From the NCBI RefSeq assembly GCF_014699135.1, contig NZ_JACOFT010000006.1, positions 186,001 through 250,000 of the forward strand: a stretch of 64,000 nt of DNA. The letters are read 5' to 3'. The DNA comes from Cognatundibacterium aquatile. Lineage in GTDB: Bacteria; Pseudomonadota; Gammaproteobacteria; Burkholderiales; Burkholderiaceae_D. Numbering within the stretch: position 1 is the stretch's first letter; every line of letters starts with the position of its first letter. A program made the position numbers and the translations under genes. Below the pieces are notes generated by a model that saw only the letters and a list, made by a program, of their open reading frames with translations, was not told where the DNA came from and ran no database searches. Positions 1-7,476 of the stretch are shown here, one piece after another.

Positions 1-20
1 AGGCAAATAAGCGGGAAAAT

Positions 21-98
21 ATACTCCCCCCAGTATGTTTTAAAGCCCTTATTTCATAAAGAGATTAAGGTGTTTTTCTCTAAAATGTGGGGGAGTAT
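21..98. repeat. Dispersed palindromic repeat, copy A
   Basis: The element is bounded by perfect 10-base inverted ends, ATACTCCCCC at 21-30 and GGGGGAGTAT at 89-98. The left end is followed by AGTAT, giving a small local dyad. The interior is AT-rich. It aligns along its length with copy B at 28332-28410, and its left 35 bases align with copy C at 48799. It lies just 3' of the DGC-domain gene, so it could end or stabilise that transcript. If the flanking TA pairs are target duplications, a Tc1/mariner-IS630-type MITE is possible. That is inference. Confidence 0.7.
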
Positions 99-119
99 GC
101 ATATACACCACTAACTAAA

Positions 120-154
120 CGACTTAATAAGCGAATTAATAAGCGACTTACCAG
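120..154. repeat. Three short tandem 12-base units
   Basis: CGACTTAATAAG (120-131), CGAATTAATAAG (132-143) and CGACTTACCAG (144-154) follow each other directly between repeat copy A and the stop of the DGC gene. They are near-identical. No function is evident. Confidence 0.5.
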
Positions 155-171
155 CCATTCATCAACGACGG

Positions 172-567
172 TTAGCAAGAGGGCTGCGCTATCGCGGGTG
201 TGAGCTGAGCTAATTCCTGTTCCACAATTTGCCACGCCAGCTGCGTTTCATCCTCTGAGGCATCCGCATGAAAACGCTTGCGTACGCCTTCCTGATTCAG
301 GATCAGATGGCGGTCGGCGCACACACCTGCTTGCTGCAAACAGGCCTTCACGCACGCCAGCGCACAGCCATCCAACGCCAGCACCGGACGCCCCGATTGT
401 GCGAGCCGCACCAACGAAGCGACACCGCCACCAACACCGGCGATGCACGACATCTGCGCCCGCCCTTCTCTGTCAAGCCGGACGGCGCAGGTGTTTGCGA
501 GCTGCGCCACGCTGGAACAGCCGGAACAGGCATAGACCAAAGGCAGTGGCACAGGCTCAGCAGACAT
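172..567 (-). CDS. DGC-domain putative zinc-binding protein
   Basis: This 131-residue protein has the features of the DGC domain: C14-x2-C17 near the start, C41 in a Gly-rich turn, and the naming Asp-Gly-Cys at residues 66-68 followed by C72 and C76. The cysteines suggest Zn or Fe-S binding; the biochemical role is not known to me. Its ATG overlaps the TGA of ubiT by one base (TGATG), so it is translationally coupled and is the last gene of the ubiU-ubiV-ubiT operon. This position suggests a part in anaerobic ubiquinone synthesis or in cluster or thiol handling for UbiU/UbiV. That is inference from context. No signal peptide or membrane segment is visible. Confidence 0.8.
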   Translation of the reverse strand: MSAEPVPLPLVYACSGCSSVAQLANTCAVRLDREGRAQMSCIAGVGGGVASLVRLAQSGRPVLALDGCALACVKACLQQAGVCADRHLILNQEGVRKRFHADASEDETQLAWQIVEQELAQLTPAIAQPSC

Positions 568-1031
568 CAGACGCTTTCAGGCTGTCGTAAAAATCGCTCC
601 GCAAACCGGCTCAGCCACGCTGGGCGCTCGCTGGCATCAATCCAGTATTTCACTGCGACGCCTAATTCCGTATTGCCTTCGATGCGCAGGCGGCGGCGAA
701 AAAACAGGGTGTCGGCATCTTCCATGCCGGACGCCATCTGAAAAAAATCTGCCGAGCTGGCCGACAGACTGACATCCGCTTCGGTTTCTCTGGCGTTTTT
801 ATAGACCGGACGGAACTTCCCCTGATCACAGTAAAAACACAGCGATAAACCCAGATCTTCAACCTGAATCCGAAAGGTTTTGCCGTAAAGGGTATCTGGC
901 GCCACCAGCAATTCCTTGCGGCGCGCAATTTCCAGCGCCAGCATCAGCGGTGCCGTTGCCAGCGGCGTCGGCATCCACTTACCTAATTGCTGAAACGGTG
1001 CGGGAAAACGAAATTGTGATAAGTCCATCAT
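567..1031 (-). CDS. ubiT: UbiT, SCP2-domain factor for O2-independent ubiquinone synthesis
   Basis: The 154-residue protein carries an SCP2 sterol-carrier fold, seen in the central segment with LCFYCDQGKF and the later ASSADFFQMASG. UbiT in E. coli binds hydrophobic ubiquinone intermediates and works with UbiU and UbiV to make ubiquinone without oxygen. I chose the ATG at 1031. The open frame runs back to 1079 but would then overlap ubiV, and the family usually starts close to the MDLSQF segment. A second ATG lies directly after it at 1028. It sits between ubiV and the DGC gene in one operon. Identification rests on the domain together with the ubiU/ubiV neighbours. Confidence 0.88.
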   Translation of the reverse strand: MMDLSQFRFPAPFQQLGKWMPTPLATAPLMLALEIARRKELLVAPDTLYGKTFRIQVEDLGLSLCFYCDQGKFRPVYKNARETEADVSLSASSADFFQMASGMEDADTLFFRRRLRIEGNTELGVAVKYWIDASERPAWLSRFAERFLRQPESV

Positions 1032-1060
1032 GCATACTTTCAGAAATAACGAAGCGCAAC

Positions 1061-1963
1061 TTATTCCACCGTCAGCCATTGCATACCTGGCTTTGCCTGC
1101 CAGTAGCCATTGCTGCGTTGGGCATGTGGTGGCAGATACTGACTGCCGACTTGTGCCGCACTGAGAGACTGGCGCGCGCGATCAAACGCAGCGACCACTT
1201 CCGCCATGCCTTGTGACTGCGGTTGCAAACGCAAAATATCGACCTGCATGGACGCTAATTCAGGTACCTGTGCGCCCAGATCAAGACAAGTCGAGCTCTG
1301 CGTCTGGATACCGTTAATCGTCAGAAAATCCTTACCGTCCCGCGTCGCCAGCGGCAATCCATCGGGATATTGTTCGCAACGGAATTCGCAACTGTCTTTA
1401 CGTAAGCGATGATGACGGGCGGTGAAACAGCGCGATGAAAACGCCAGCGCCAACCGTCCCCAGACCTGCACTTCCGTTTCCATGCCAACCGGACGTTGCG
1501 CTTGTATCGCGGCCAGATCCTCGTGTCCCAGCTCTATCGGCGGCGTGAAGCGCCGCGCACCGAGCCCGGCCAGCCAGCGCAGGGTATCAGCGTGATACAC
1601 ATTCAGATGCGGCCCGGCGACAAATGGTCTGCCCTGCATTGCGCGCACGGCACTGAAATCATTCGTCTCAATCAGCAAGCCCTGCTCCGACGCTTTATCC
1701 ACCAGCCGGTGCATATTGCGGCGATCTGCTTCGCTATCAATCAAGGTCAGACTGGAGAGCACAACTTCTTTGCCTGCGTTGCGTAATTCTGCAGCGACCG
1801 CCAGCCAATCATCGAACTTCATCAAATGCCGGCGTGAGCAAGTGACTTCACCGAGATACACAATATCGACCGGCCATTGCATCGCATCGACATAAAAACG
1901 CAGGGTCTCTTCTTTTGACCAGTAATAGGCAAGCGGTGCCAGTGAGATTTTTAATGCTGTCAT
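1061..1963 (-). CDS. ubiV: UbiV, U32-family Fe-S protein for O2-independent ubiquinone hydroxylation
   Basis: This 300-residue U32 'peptidase' family protein keeps the four cysteines of the UbiV [4Fe-4S] site: C42, C179, C192 and C196, with the C-x12-C-x3-C spacing of the last three. UbiV forms a heterodimer with UbiU and supports ring hydroxylation in anaerobic ubiquinone biosynthesis, using prephenate as oxygen source in E. coli (known for the family). I chose the ATG at 1963 because the product then begins MTALKISLAPLAYYW as in relatives; the frame extends to 2002 but would overlap ubiU. It starts 13 bases after the ubiU stop. The protein should be cytosolic. Confidence 0.93.
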   Translation of the reverse strand: MTALKISLAPLAYYWSKEETLRFYVDAMQWPVDIVYLGEVTCSRRHLMKFDDWLAVAAELRNAGKEVVLSSLTLIDSEADRRNMHRLVDKASEQGLLIETNDFSAVRAMQGRPFVAGPHLNVYHADTLRWLAGLGARRFTPPIELGHEDLAAIQAQRPVGMETEVQVWGRLALAFSSRCFTARHHRLRKDSCEFRCEQYPDGLPLATRDGKDFLTINGIQTQSSTCLDLGAQVPELASMQVDILRLQPQSQGMAEVVAAFDRARQSLSAAQVGSQYLPPHAQRSNGYWQAKPGMQWLTVE

Positions 1964-1976
1964 GGTATGTTGTGCC

Positions 1977-2981
1977 TTATTTCCAGGGACGCTCAAACGC
2001 ACCTTGCGTCACCTGTGCGCCTTCGGCGTGACGCGCCAGCATCGCCTGCCATTCAGGCCGGGCGGAATAACGTTCAGGATCGCGTTGCGCTGCATCGAGT
2101 GCTGCGCGCAAAGTACCGACCACTTGCGTCACATAGCTGGGGCTACGCTGACGGCCTTCAATCTTGATCGCGGCCACGCCCATATTGATCAGTTGCGGCA
2201 ATAAGCCGATCGCATTCAGACTGGTCGGTTCTTCCAGCGCATAATCAATTTCACCTTCGACTTCGAATCTGCCTTTACACAAAGTCGGATAACCAGCCGC
2301 CTCATCAGGCGCATAGCGATCGATCAGCGTGCCGCTCAGGCGAGCATACATCGTGCGATCTTTCTCTTCCCAACTGACCGCATGGGCAGGCGAACATACA
2401 CCTTTGTTATTCGGCGAGTCGCCAGTCACATAACTGGATAAGAGGCAACGTCCTTCGGCCATGACGCACAGGCTGCCAAAGCCAAAGACTTCAATTTCGA
2501 CCGTAGTCTGGCGAATGATTTTCTCAATCTCGGTCAACGTCAGCACACGCGGCAACACCGCACGCTTGATCGCAAACTGTTCGCGCATCAGTTCAATCGC
2601 ATCGAGCGTCGTTGCCGAACCTTGCACCGATAAATGTAATCGCAGATCGGGGTGACGATCGCGCGCATACGCCATCAGACCGGGGTCCGCCAGAATCACG
2701 GCATCGGCCCCCATCTGCACCGCCGTATCAATCGCGGCGCGCCATTCGCCGACTGCGCGTGCCTGCGGATACGTGTTGATAGCAAACAGAATTTGTCGGC
2801 CACGGCTATGGGCATAAGCGACACCCTGTCGGATATCGCTATCGCCGAAATTGAGTCCGCCGAAATTGCGGGCGTTCGTGGCATTGCGTAAGCCGAGATA
2901 AACTGCATTTGCCCCTTTGTCTATCGCTGCTTTCAAAGCAACCAGACTACCGGCAGGAGCCACCAGATCGATAGGATTCAT
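1977..2981 (-). CDS. ubiU: UbiU, U32-family Fe-S protein for O2-independent ubiquinone hydroxylation
   Basis: This 334-residue U32 protein opens with the family segment LVAPAGSLVALKAAI and has cluster cysteines C172, C179, C196 and C235, the same spacing as in E. coli UbiU. It pairs with UbiV. It is the first gene of ubiU-ubiV-ubiT-DGC and is transcribed away from the Crp/Fnr gene. The start ATG lies inside an inverted repeat (TGACCCA 2981-2987, TGGGTCA 3024-3030), and an FNR-like dyad lies 37 bases upstream. No clear Shine-Dalgarno sequence is seen, which fits a very short leader. In this island it would supply quinone to nitrate reductase under anoxia. Confidence 0.94.
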   Translation of the reverse strand: MNPIDLVAPAGSLVALKAAIDKGANAVYLGLRNATNARNFGGLNFGDSDIRQGVAYAHSRGRQILFAINTYPQARAVGEWRAAIDTAVQMGADAVILADPGLMAYARDRHPDLRLHLSVQGSATTLDAIELMREQFAIKRAVLPRVLTLTEIEKIIRQTTVEIEVFGFGSLCVMAEGRCLLSSYVTGDSPNNKGVCSPAHAVSWEEKDRTMYARLSGTLIDRYAPDEAAGYPTLCKGRFEVEGEIDYALEEPTSLNAIGLLPQLINMGVAAIKIEGRQRSPSYVTQVVGTLRAALDAAQRDPERYSARPEWQAMLARHAEGAQVTQGAFERPWK

Positions 2982-3017
2982 GACCCAAGATGGTAATGAA
3001 AATTATTTCCAAGGTCA

Positions 3018-3031
3018 TTGTCCTGGGTCAA
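3018..3031 (-). promoter_or_regulatory. FNR/Dnr-like dyad upstream of ubiU
   Basis: On the minus strand this reads TTGAC-CCAG-GACAA, against the family consensus TTGAT-N4-ATCAA: 7 of 10 positions. Its centre is 43.5 bases from the ubiU start codon. A class II site at -41.5 would therefore give an almost leaderless mRNA. A TACCAT -10-like hexamer fits that geometry at 2990-2995. Confidence 0.4.
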
Positions 3032-3095
3032 TAAAATTTCAATAGACAACCATCGACGTCAAACCCACGCCGCCAATCACCTTACAGCCGGATGT

Positions 3096-3800
3096 TCAAT
3101 GCAGGGTAACAACGCTGTGCTGATAGGTTTTCAGTGCGTCCGGCGAACCGATATGGATGGTCGAGCCGCACACACGTATCAATTGTTCGTCCATTAGCTG
3201 ATGCAATACCCGCGATAAAGTTTCGGGCGACAGGTTCAGCAATGACGCCAGCAAATGCTTCTTTAATTCCAGCCGGACTTCGTTGGTACTTTGCATCGCA
3301 GACGTTTGCAACAGATAGTCAATCACGCGTTGAGTCGCATTTTGCAATGAGTAGCGCTCAACATTGCGGATAAAACCCAGCAGACGGTAAGACAGGCCTG
3401 CCATCATCTGACGTGAAATCAGGGGTGAGCGATCTAACAGACGCATCAATGCCTGACGTGGGATTTTCAGCAGCAAGGTATTTTCCAGTGCTTCCGCATA
3501 AAACGGATACGGCTCATCCAGAAACATCATCGCCTCACCCAGACTCTGACCGGGGCGGATCAATTCCAACACTTTATCGTTGCCTTGCGAAGATGGGATG
3601 CTGAGTTTCACCAGCCCGTACACGACGATGAAACAAGCATCCGCCTGATCCCCCTTGCGGAACAGCATCGTGTTTTTTTCTAATTCAGTCTTCACCACTT
3701 CTCTTTGCAATGTATGCAAATCCACTGCGGAAATATTCCGAAACAGGGCATGATTTTCGAGCAAACCAAGCAAATTAATTTTCGTCATGTTATCTCTCAT
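3096..3800 (-). CDS. Crp/Fnr-family transcription regulator (Dnr/FNR-like)
   Basis: A 234-residue protein with an N-terminal cyclic-nucleotide-binding-like beta barrel (RKGDQADACFIVVYGLVKL, then GEAMMF), a long dimer helix, and a C-terminal winged HTH with the recognition segment LSPETLSRVLHQL. The N-terminal region lacks the cysteine cluster that gives FNR its [4Fe-4S] oxygen sensor. It is therefore more like Dnr/NnrR-type NO or heme-dependent regulators; the signal is inference. GGAG seven bases before the ATG at 3800 supports this start. The gene sits between narXL and ubiUVT and is the obvious candidate to act on the FNR-like dyads of the island. Confidence 0.85.
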   Translation of the reverse strand: MRDNMTKINLLGLLENHALFRNISAVDLHTLQREVVKTELEKNTMLFRKGDQADACFIVVYGLVKLSIPSSQGNDKVLELIRPGQSLGEAMMFLDEPYPFYAEALENTLLLKIPRQALMRLLDRSPLISRQMMAGLSYRLLGFIRNVERYSLQNATQRVIDYLLQTSAMQSTNEVRLELKKHLLASLLNLSPETLSRVLHQLMDEQLIRVCGSTIHIGSPDALKTYQHSVVTLH

Positions 3801-3818
3801 GTTATTTCTCCAACTTCT

Positions 3819-3832
3819 TTGACAGAAATCAA
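3819..3832 (-). promoter_or_regulatory. FNR/Dnr box just before the Crp/Fnr gene
   Basis: TTGAT-TTCT-GTCAA on the minus strand matches TTGAT-N4-ATCAA at 9 of 10 positions, the best such site in the window. Only 18 bases separate it from the start codon of the Crp/Fnr gene. A -41.5 activating geometry would put the transcription start inside the gene. The position instead suggests autorepression or a role on a promoter further upstream. Confidence 0.6.
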
Positions 3833-3869
3833 GTGTAGAAGCAGAGAAAAATACTGACTATCCGCCGAG

Positions 3870-3877
3870 AGAACTAG
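3870..3877. promoter_or_regulatory. AGAACTAG octamer shared by nitrate-island promoters
   Basis: AGAACTAG here recurs at 18084-18091 (narG leader) and 21023-21030 (narK1 leader). At this gene and at narK1 it lies 34-37 bases upstream of the FNR-like dyad. It resembles an altered NarL heptamer half-site. A chance copy at the 3' end of the membrane-protein gene (8551-8558) lowers its weight. Confidence 0.3.
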
Positions 3878-4085
3878 AGACGAAAAGCAAATGGAGAGAG
3901 CACATGGACGAATGACGGAGAAACGCCGTCGGGGTTACTGAATCCGACAATGCCGCTGATGAAACATAGAGGGAGAGTGACAGGAAATTCAGGTGGCAAT
4001 AGTCGTCGTTATTGCCGCCAGGAACACGACCAAAGGCTGCATAATAATGTGGCAGAGCAACAACGCCGGGGATTTTCAGGCGGCA

Positions 4086-4733
4086 TTACGACTTATCCAG
4101 ACCGTGCTCAACGGCATATACGGCAATTTGCACACGGCTGCTAAGGCTGAGTTTTTTCAGAATATTCTGCACATGGATTTTGACGGTGCTTTCCGCCACG
4201 TTCAGGTTACGGGCGATTTCTTTGTTACTCTCGCCACGTGCGAGGCAGATCATGGTTTCACGTTCGCGCGGCGTGAGCTTCTCACGTTCCGGTGTCGTGC
4301 TGAGATTATTTCCGGTGCGGAATTGCATCACCAGTTTAGCCGTCATGGATTCGGCGATCACCGGTTCACCAGCGGCCGCACGCCGGATTGCCTGCATCAG
4401 GTAATCTGCTTCAATATTTTTCAGCAGATAACCACGCGCGCCATTTTTCAACGCTTTCGTCAGATCTTCCGCTTCCTCAGACACCGTCAACATCAGCACA
4501 GCGGTATCGGGCAAATCTTCAACGATCAATTGCATCGCTTCCAGCCCGGAAAGACCGGCCATATTCAGATCCATCAACACCACGTCTGGCCGCAACTGCT
4601 TTGCGCGCTTTACCCCTTCCAGACCATCTGATGCTTCGCCGACGATCTCAAACTCAGGATTGCGTTGCAACAGCAAACGAATGCCACTGCGAAAAAGAGT
4701 GTGATCATCCACCAGCAAAATCTTAATAGGCAT
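4086..4733 (-). CDS. narL: NarL-type nitrate/nitrite response regulator
   Basis: A 215-residue regulator with an N-terminal receiver domain (acidic pair in ILLVDDHTLF, phospho-acceptor Asp in VVLMDLNMAG, Lys in GYLLKNIE) and a C-terminal LuxR/NarL-type HTH (LTPRERE...NKEIARNLNVAESTVKIHVQNILKKL). It is phosphorylated by the adjacent NarX and controls nitrate-respiration genes. I chose the ATG at 4733, giving MPIKILLVDD. A TTG at 4763 would extend it by ten residues. It begins 38 bases after the narX stop and is the last gene of the narG-to-narL transcription unit, with 285 bases to the next gene. Confidence 0.93.
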   Translation of the reverse strand: MPIKILLVDDHTLFRSGIRLLLQRNPEFEIVGEASDGLEGVKRAKQLRPDVVLMDLNMAGLSGLEAMQLIVEDLPDTAVLMLTVSEEAEDLTKALKNGARGYLLKNIEADYLMQAIRRAAAGEPVIAESMTAKLVMQFRTGNNLSTTPEREKLTPRERETMICLARGESNKEIARNLNVAESTVKIHVQNILKKLSLSSRVQIAVYAVEHGLDKS

Positions 4734-4771
4734 ATTTTTCAGACTTTCATTTAAAGTGATCAATGCAGGGC

Positions 4772-6712
4772 TCAGGCAACGAGCCGTTCCTGACGCGGTA
4801 ATTGCAAGGTAATCGTCGTTCCTCCACCGGGCTGGCTATGAATACCGAAGCTGGCAGATAAACGCTCCGCACGTTCCTGCATGATACGCAAGCCGACATG
4901 GGCATCACCTTTTTCATGTACGCGATCGAGATTAAACCCGGCGCCATCATCGGTGACCGTCAGGGAAAAGTCCCGCTCATTCGCCACCACCACTTTCACG
5001 TTGCTGGCGTGCGCATGCTTACGCACATTCGACAGTGCCTCCTGCAAGATAAACAATACCTGTAATTGCTGCTCGGGTGCCAGCGGTGCCCCGCTACCAG
5101 CTAATTGTATCTCGCCGTGTACGCCAGTCTGGCGCTGAAATTTATTGACGACATTGCGCATTTCCGACTCAAGATTACTGTCTTGCAAGCGAGTACGGAA
5201 ATTCAGCAACAACTCACGCACATCTTCGTAACTTTCCTCAACACCGGCGCGTAACAGCGGCGCAATATCTTTGATTTCTTCCACGTCATTGCGCCGCAAC
5301 GAGTCTTCCAGCATCTGCACCTGCAGATTTAAAAAGTTCAGCCCTTGCGCAATACTGTCATGCAAACCTTGCGCCAGCAGATTACGTTCCTGCGATACTG
5401 CAAATTCTTTTTCTTTGGCAATCAGGCGCTGGTTTTCTATCGCTGATCCCAAATTTTTACCCAATGTTTCCAACAAGCGACGCTCTTCACCTGAAATGAC
5501 GCGTTCGTTCGCAAAGTGCAAAGAGAAACTACCGATCACTTGTTCCCGCGCCAGAATCTGAAAGACCGCCAGGGAGAAAAAGCCTTCTTCCTGGCAACGA
5601 TAACGACGCTGCTGATTCAACTGACGGAAATCCCTGACCAGCACAATGCCGCTGTGAGTAGCCGCACCACATAAACAATCATTGGTTTTGATGCAGTGTT
5701 CTTCTTCTATCATCTGTTCCGAAATACCTTCGTGCACAGTGATATGCAAATGATCGCTTTTATTATCAAGAATACGCACGGTACCGCCATCGGCGTGAAT
5801 TCTTTGCATGATCCTTTGCAGGAATCCACGACACAATTCTTCAATGGCATTTGGCCGCGCCAGAAATCCAGCGGTTTCGTACAGCGTGCTGATCTCGTGA
5901 TTTTGCGCCTGCAATTTCGCCGTCTTTTCAGAAACTCTGTCTTCCAACGTGCGATGCACTGTTTGCACGCGATCAGCCATCTGGTTAAACGCCTGCGCCA
6001 GAACGCCAAATTCATCTTCAGTTTCTATCGGCAGGCGCACACTCAGATCATCTTTGGACATACGCGCAATACCCGCCTGCATGCGGGTCACAGGCCCGAC
6101 TATCCACAGATATAAGAGATAAAGCAAGGCAACGCTGGCCGCCAGTGACATGAAAATCAGGGCTGTCTGACATAAGCGCAACCAGGTTGTTTTCTCTGCC
6201 AGCTCAACCTCTACCAGCGACACCAACTGGTTAATGCTTTCCACAAAATCCGGCAGTTTCTGTACATACTCTGCCAGCACCGCCTGTTGTCGTACTGGAT
6301 CTGTTTCCTGCATGACGTTCTGTGCGCCGACACGGATATGCTGCTGCCAATCTTTCTGCACCTCCCGCATCTGCTTACGGATACTGGCCGTGACCGGCAG
6401 GAATAAGGGACGTTTTGCGTCGCCCGCCTGCAAATCAGCAAGCGTACGGTCATATTCGGCCAGCGACTGTGCGACTCTACTTACAGCTTGTGGCTTCCCT
6501 ATGCTCTGCTCCAGCTCGATCGCCAGACGGTAAGAACGCATGCGCAGGCTGCCAGCCTCATTAATTGCGGCCCCACCGCCTTCCAGCTGCCAGGACAACA
6601 GCAAGGTATAAGCAATCGCGGCCAGCGTCAGCGCCAGCCCGATCAGTGTCGTCAGTAATATCCGGAATGTCAGGCGTTTGCCTATCGGCAGACTTTGCGA
6701 TGCATTCATCAT
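4772..6712 (-). CDS. narX: NarX-type nitrate/nitrite sensor histidine kinase
   Basis: A 646-residue inner-membrane kinase. The order is: first membrane helix (about residues 16-36), periplasmic sensor with the nitrate-binding P-box (AINEAGSLRMRSYRLA), second helix, HAMP domain (WIVGPVTRMQAGIARM), GAF-like linker with a cysteine pair (CIKTNDCLCG), HisKA_3 dimer domain with the phospho-His in NLLAQGLHDSIAQGL, and HATPase_c. Cognate NarL follows directly. ATGs at 6712 and 6709 are both possible; the frame is open further upstream without a ribosome site. The gene follows the carbonic anhydrase by about 60 bases in the same unit. Nitrate sensing is family knowledge supported by the P-box. Confidence 0.93.
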   Translation of the reverse strand: MMNASQSLPIGKRLTFRILLTTLIGLALTLAAIAYTLLLSWQLEGGGAAINEAGSLRMRSYRLAIELEQSIGKPQAVSRVAQSLAEYDRTLADLQAGDAKRPLFLPVTASIRKQMREVQKDWQQHIRVGAQNVMQETDPVRQQAVLAEYVQKLPDFVESINQLVSLVEVELAEKTTWLRLCQTALIFMSLAASVALLYLLYLWIVGPVTRMQAGIARMSKDDLSVRLPIETEDEFGVLAQAFNQMADRVQTVHRTLEDRVSEKTAKLQAQNHEISTLYETAGFLARPNAIEELCRGFLQRIMQRIHADGGTVRILDNKSDHLHITVHEGISEQMIEEEHCIKTNDCLCGAATHSGIVLVRDFRQLNQQRRYRCQEEGFFSLAVFQILAREQVIGSFSLHFANERVISGEERRLLETLGKNLGSAIENQRLIAKEKEFAVSQERNLLAQGLHDSIAQGLNFLNLQVQMLEDSLRRNDVEEIKDIAPLLRAGVEESYEDVRELLLNFRTRLQDSNLESEMRNVVNKFQRQTGVHGEIQLAGSGAPLAPEQQLQVLFILQEALSNVRKHAHASNVKVVVANERDFSLTVTDDGAGFNLDRVHEKGDAHVGLRIMQERAERLSASFGIHSQPGGGTTITLQLPRQERLVA

Positions 6713-6772
6713 TGGTACCTGTGGGTAGAAATATCGTACAAAGCAAGGCCTTTCACACAAAACCAGCCGGTA

Positions 6773-7459
6773 TTATCCGCTGATATTCTGCTGTGTGTCG
6801 GGATGAGGGATACCCAACGGGCACACCATAGGTAAAAAAGTATCAGAGCGTGGCGAATAGGCGAGCAAAGCACCATTACTCATATCGAAATACCAGCCAT
6901 GCAAAGCAATTTCACCACTCGCTTCCCGCTCGGATATCCACGGAAAACTACGTAAATTATTCAACGACATGATAATCGCACCTAATTCACAGGCGCGGTT
7001 TTGTTCAGACTCGGACGACAAATTTAATTGTTGCAACACCTGTTGTTTCACTGGTTCAACAATTCTCATCCACTGCCCGATGAAATCAATTTTACGGCTA
7101 GGCTGATAGCCCTGCATCAGCGCACGGATACCGCCACATTTTTCATGCCCCATGACGATGATACGTTTGACATTCAGTGATTCGACCGCAAATTGTATAG
7201 CAGCACTGACGCCATGCTGATGCTCGGATTCGTTGCAAGGCGGCACCAGATTCGCCACATTTCTCACGACAAAAATATCACCGGGATCACAATCCAGCAA
7301 TAGAGCGGGATCAACTCTGGAATCACAGCAACCGATCAGTAATGTTGTCGGATTCTGACCATGATTCAGTTTTGCATATAAAGGATCGTCGCCGTTAAAG
7401 TATTTACTTTGGAATCGCTGAAAGCCTTCAATAAACTGGTGAATATTACGTACTTCCAT
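6773..7459 (-). CDS. Beta-class carbonic anhydrase
   Basis: A 228-residue cytosolic enzyme interconverting CO2 and bicarbonate. Zinc ligands are visible in GCCDSRVDP (C44; Asp-Arg dyad D46/R48) and GHEKCGG (H105, C108). Length and layout are typical of the Can/CynT group. It is set between moaA and narX with a gap of 17 bases on the moaA side, so it should be co-transcribed with nitrate-respiration genes. That is an unusual place for this enzyme. It may supply bicarbonate or buffer pH in anaerobic growth, which is inference. No cyanase is nearby to suggest a cyn function. Confidence 0.93.
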   Translation of the reverse strand: MEVRNIHQFIEGFQRFQSKYFNGDDPLYAKLNHGQNPTTLLIGCCDSRVDPALLLDCDPGDIFVVRNVANLVPPCNESEHQHGVSAAIQFAVESLNVKRIIVMGHEKCGGIRALMQGYQPSRKIDFIGQWMRIVEPVKQQVLQQLNLSSESEQNRACELGAIIMSLNNLRSFPWISEREASGEIALHGWYFDMSNGALLAYSPRSDTFLPMVCPLGIPHPDTQQNISG

Positions 7460-7476
7460 TCCTTACTCCATCTATC

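Noticed and set aside
3993..4631. A 212-codon plus-strand frame over narL
   Set aside because: It is a shadow of narL on the other strand.
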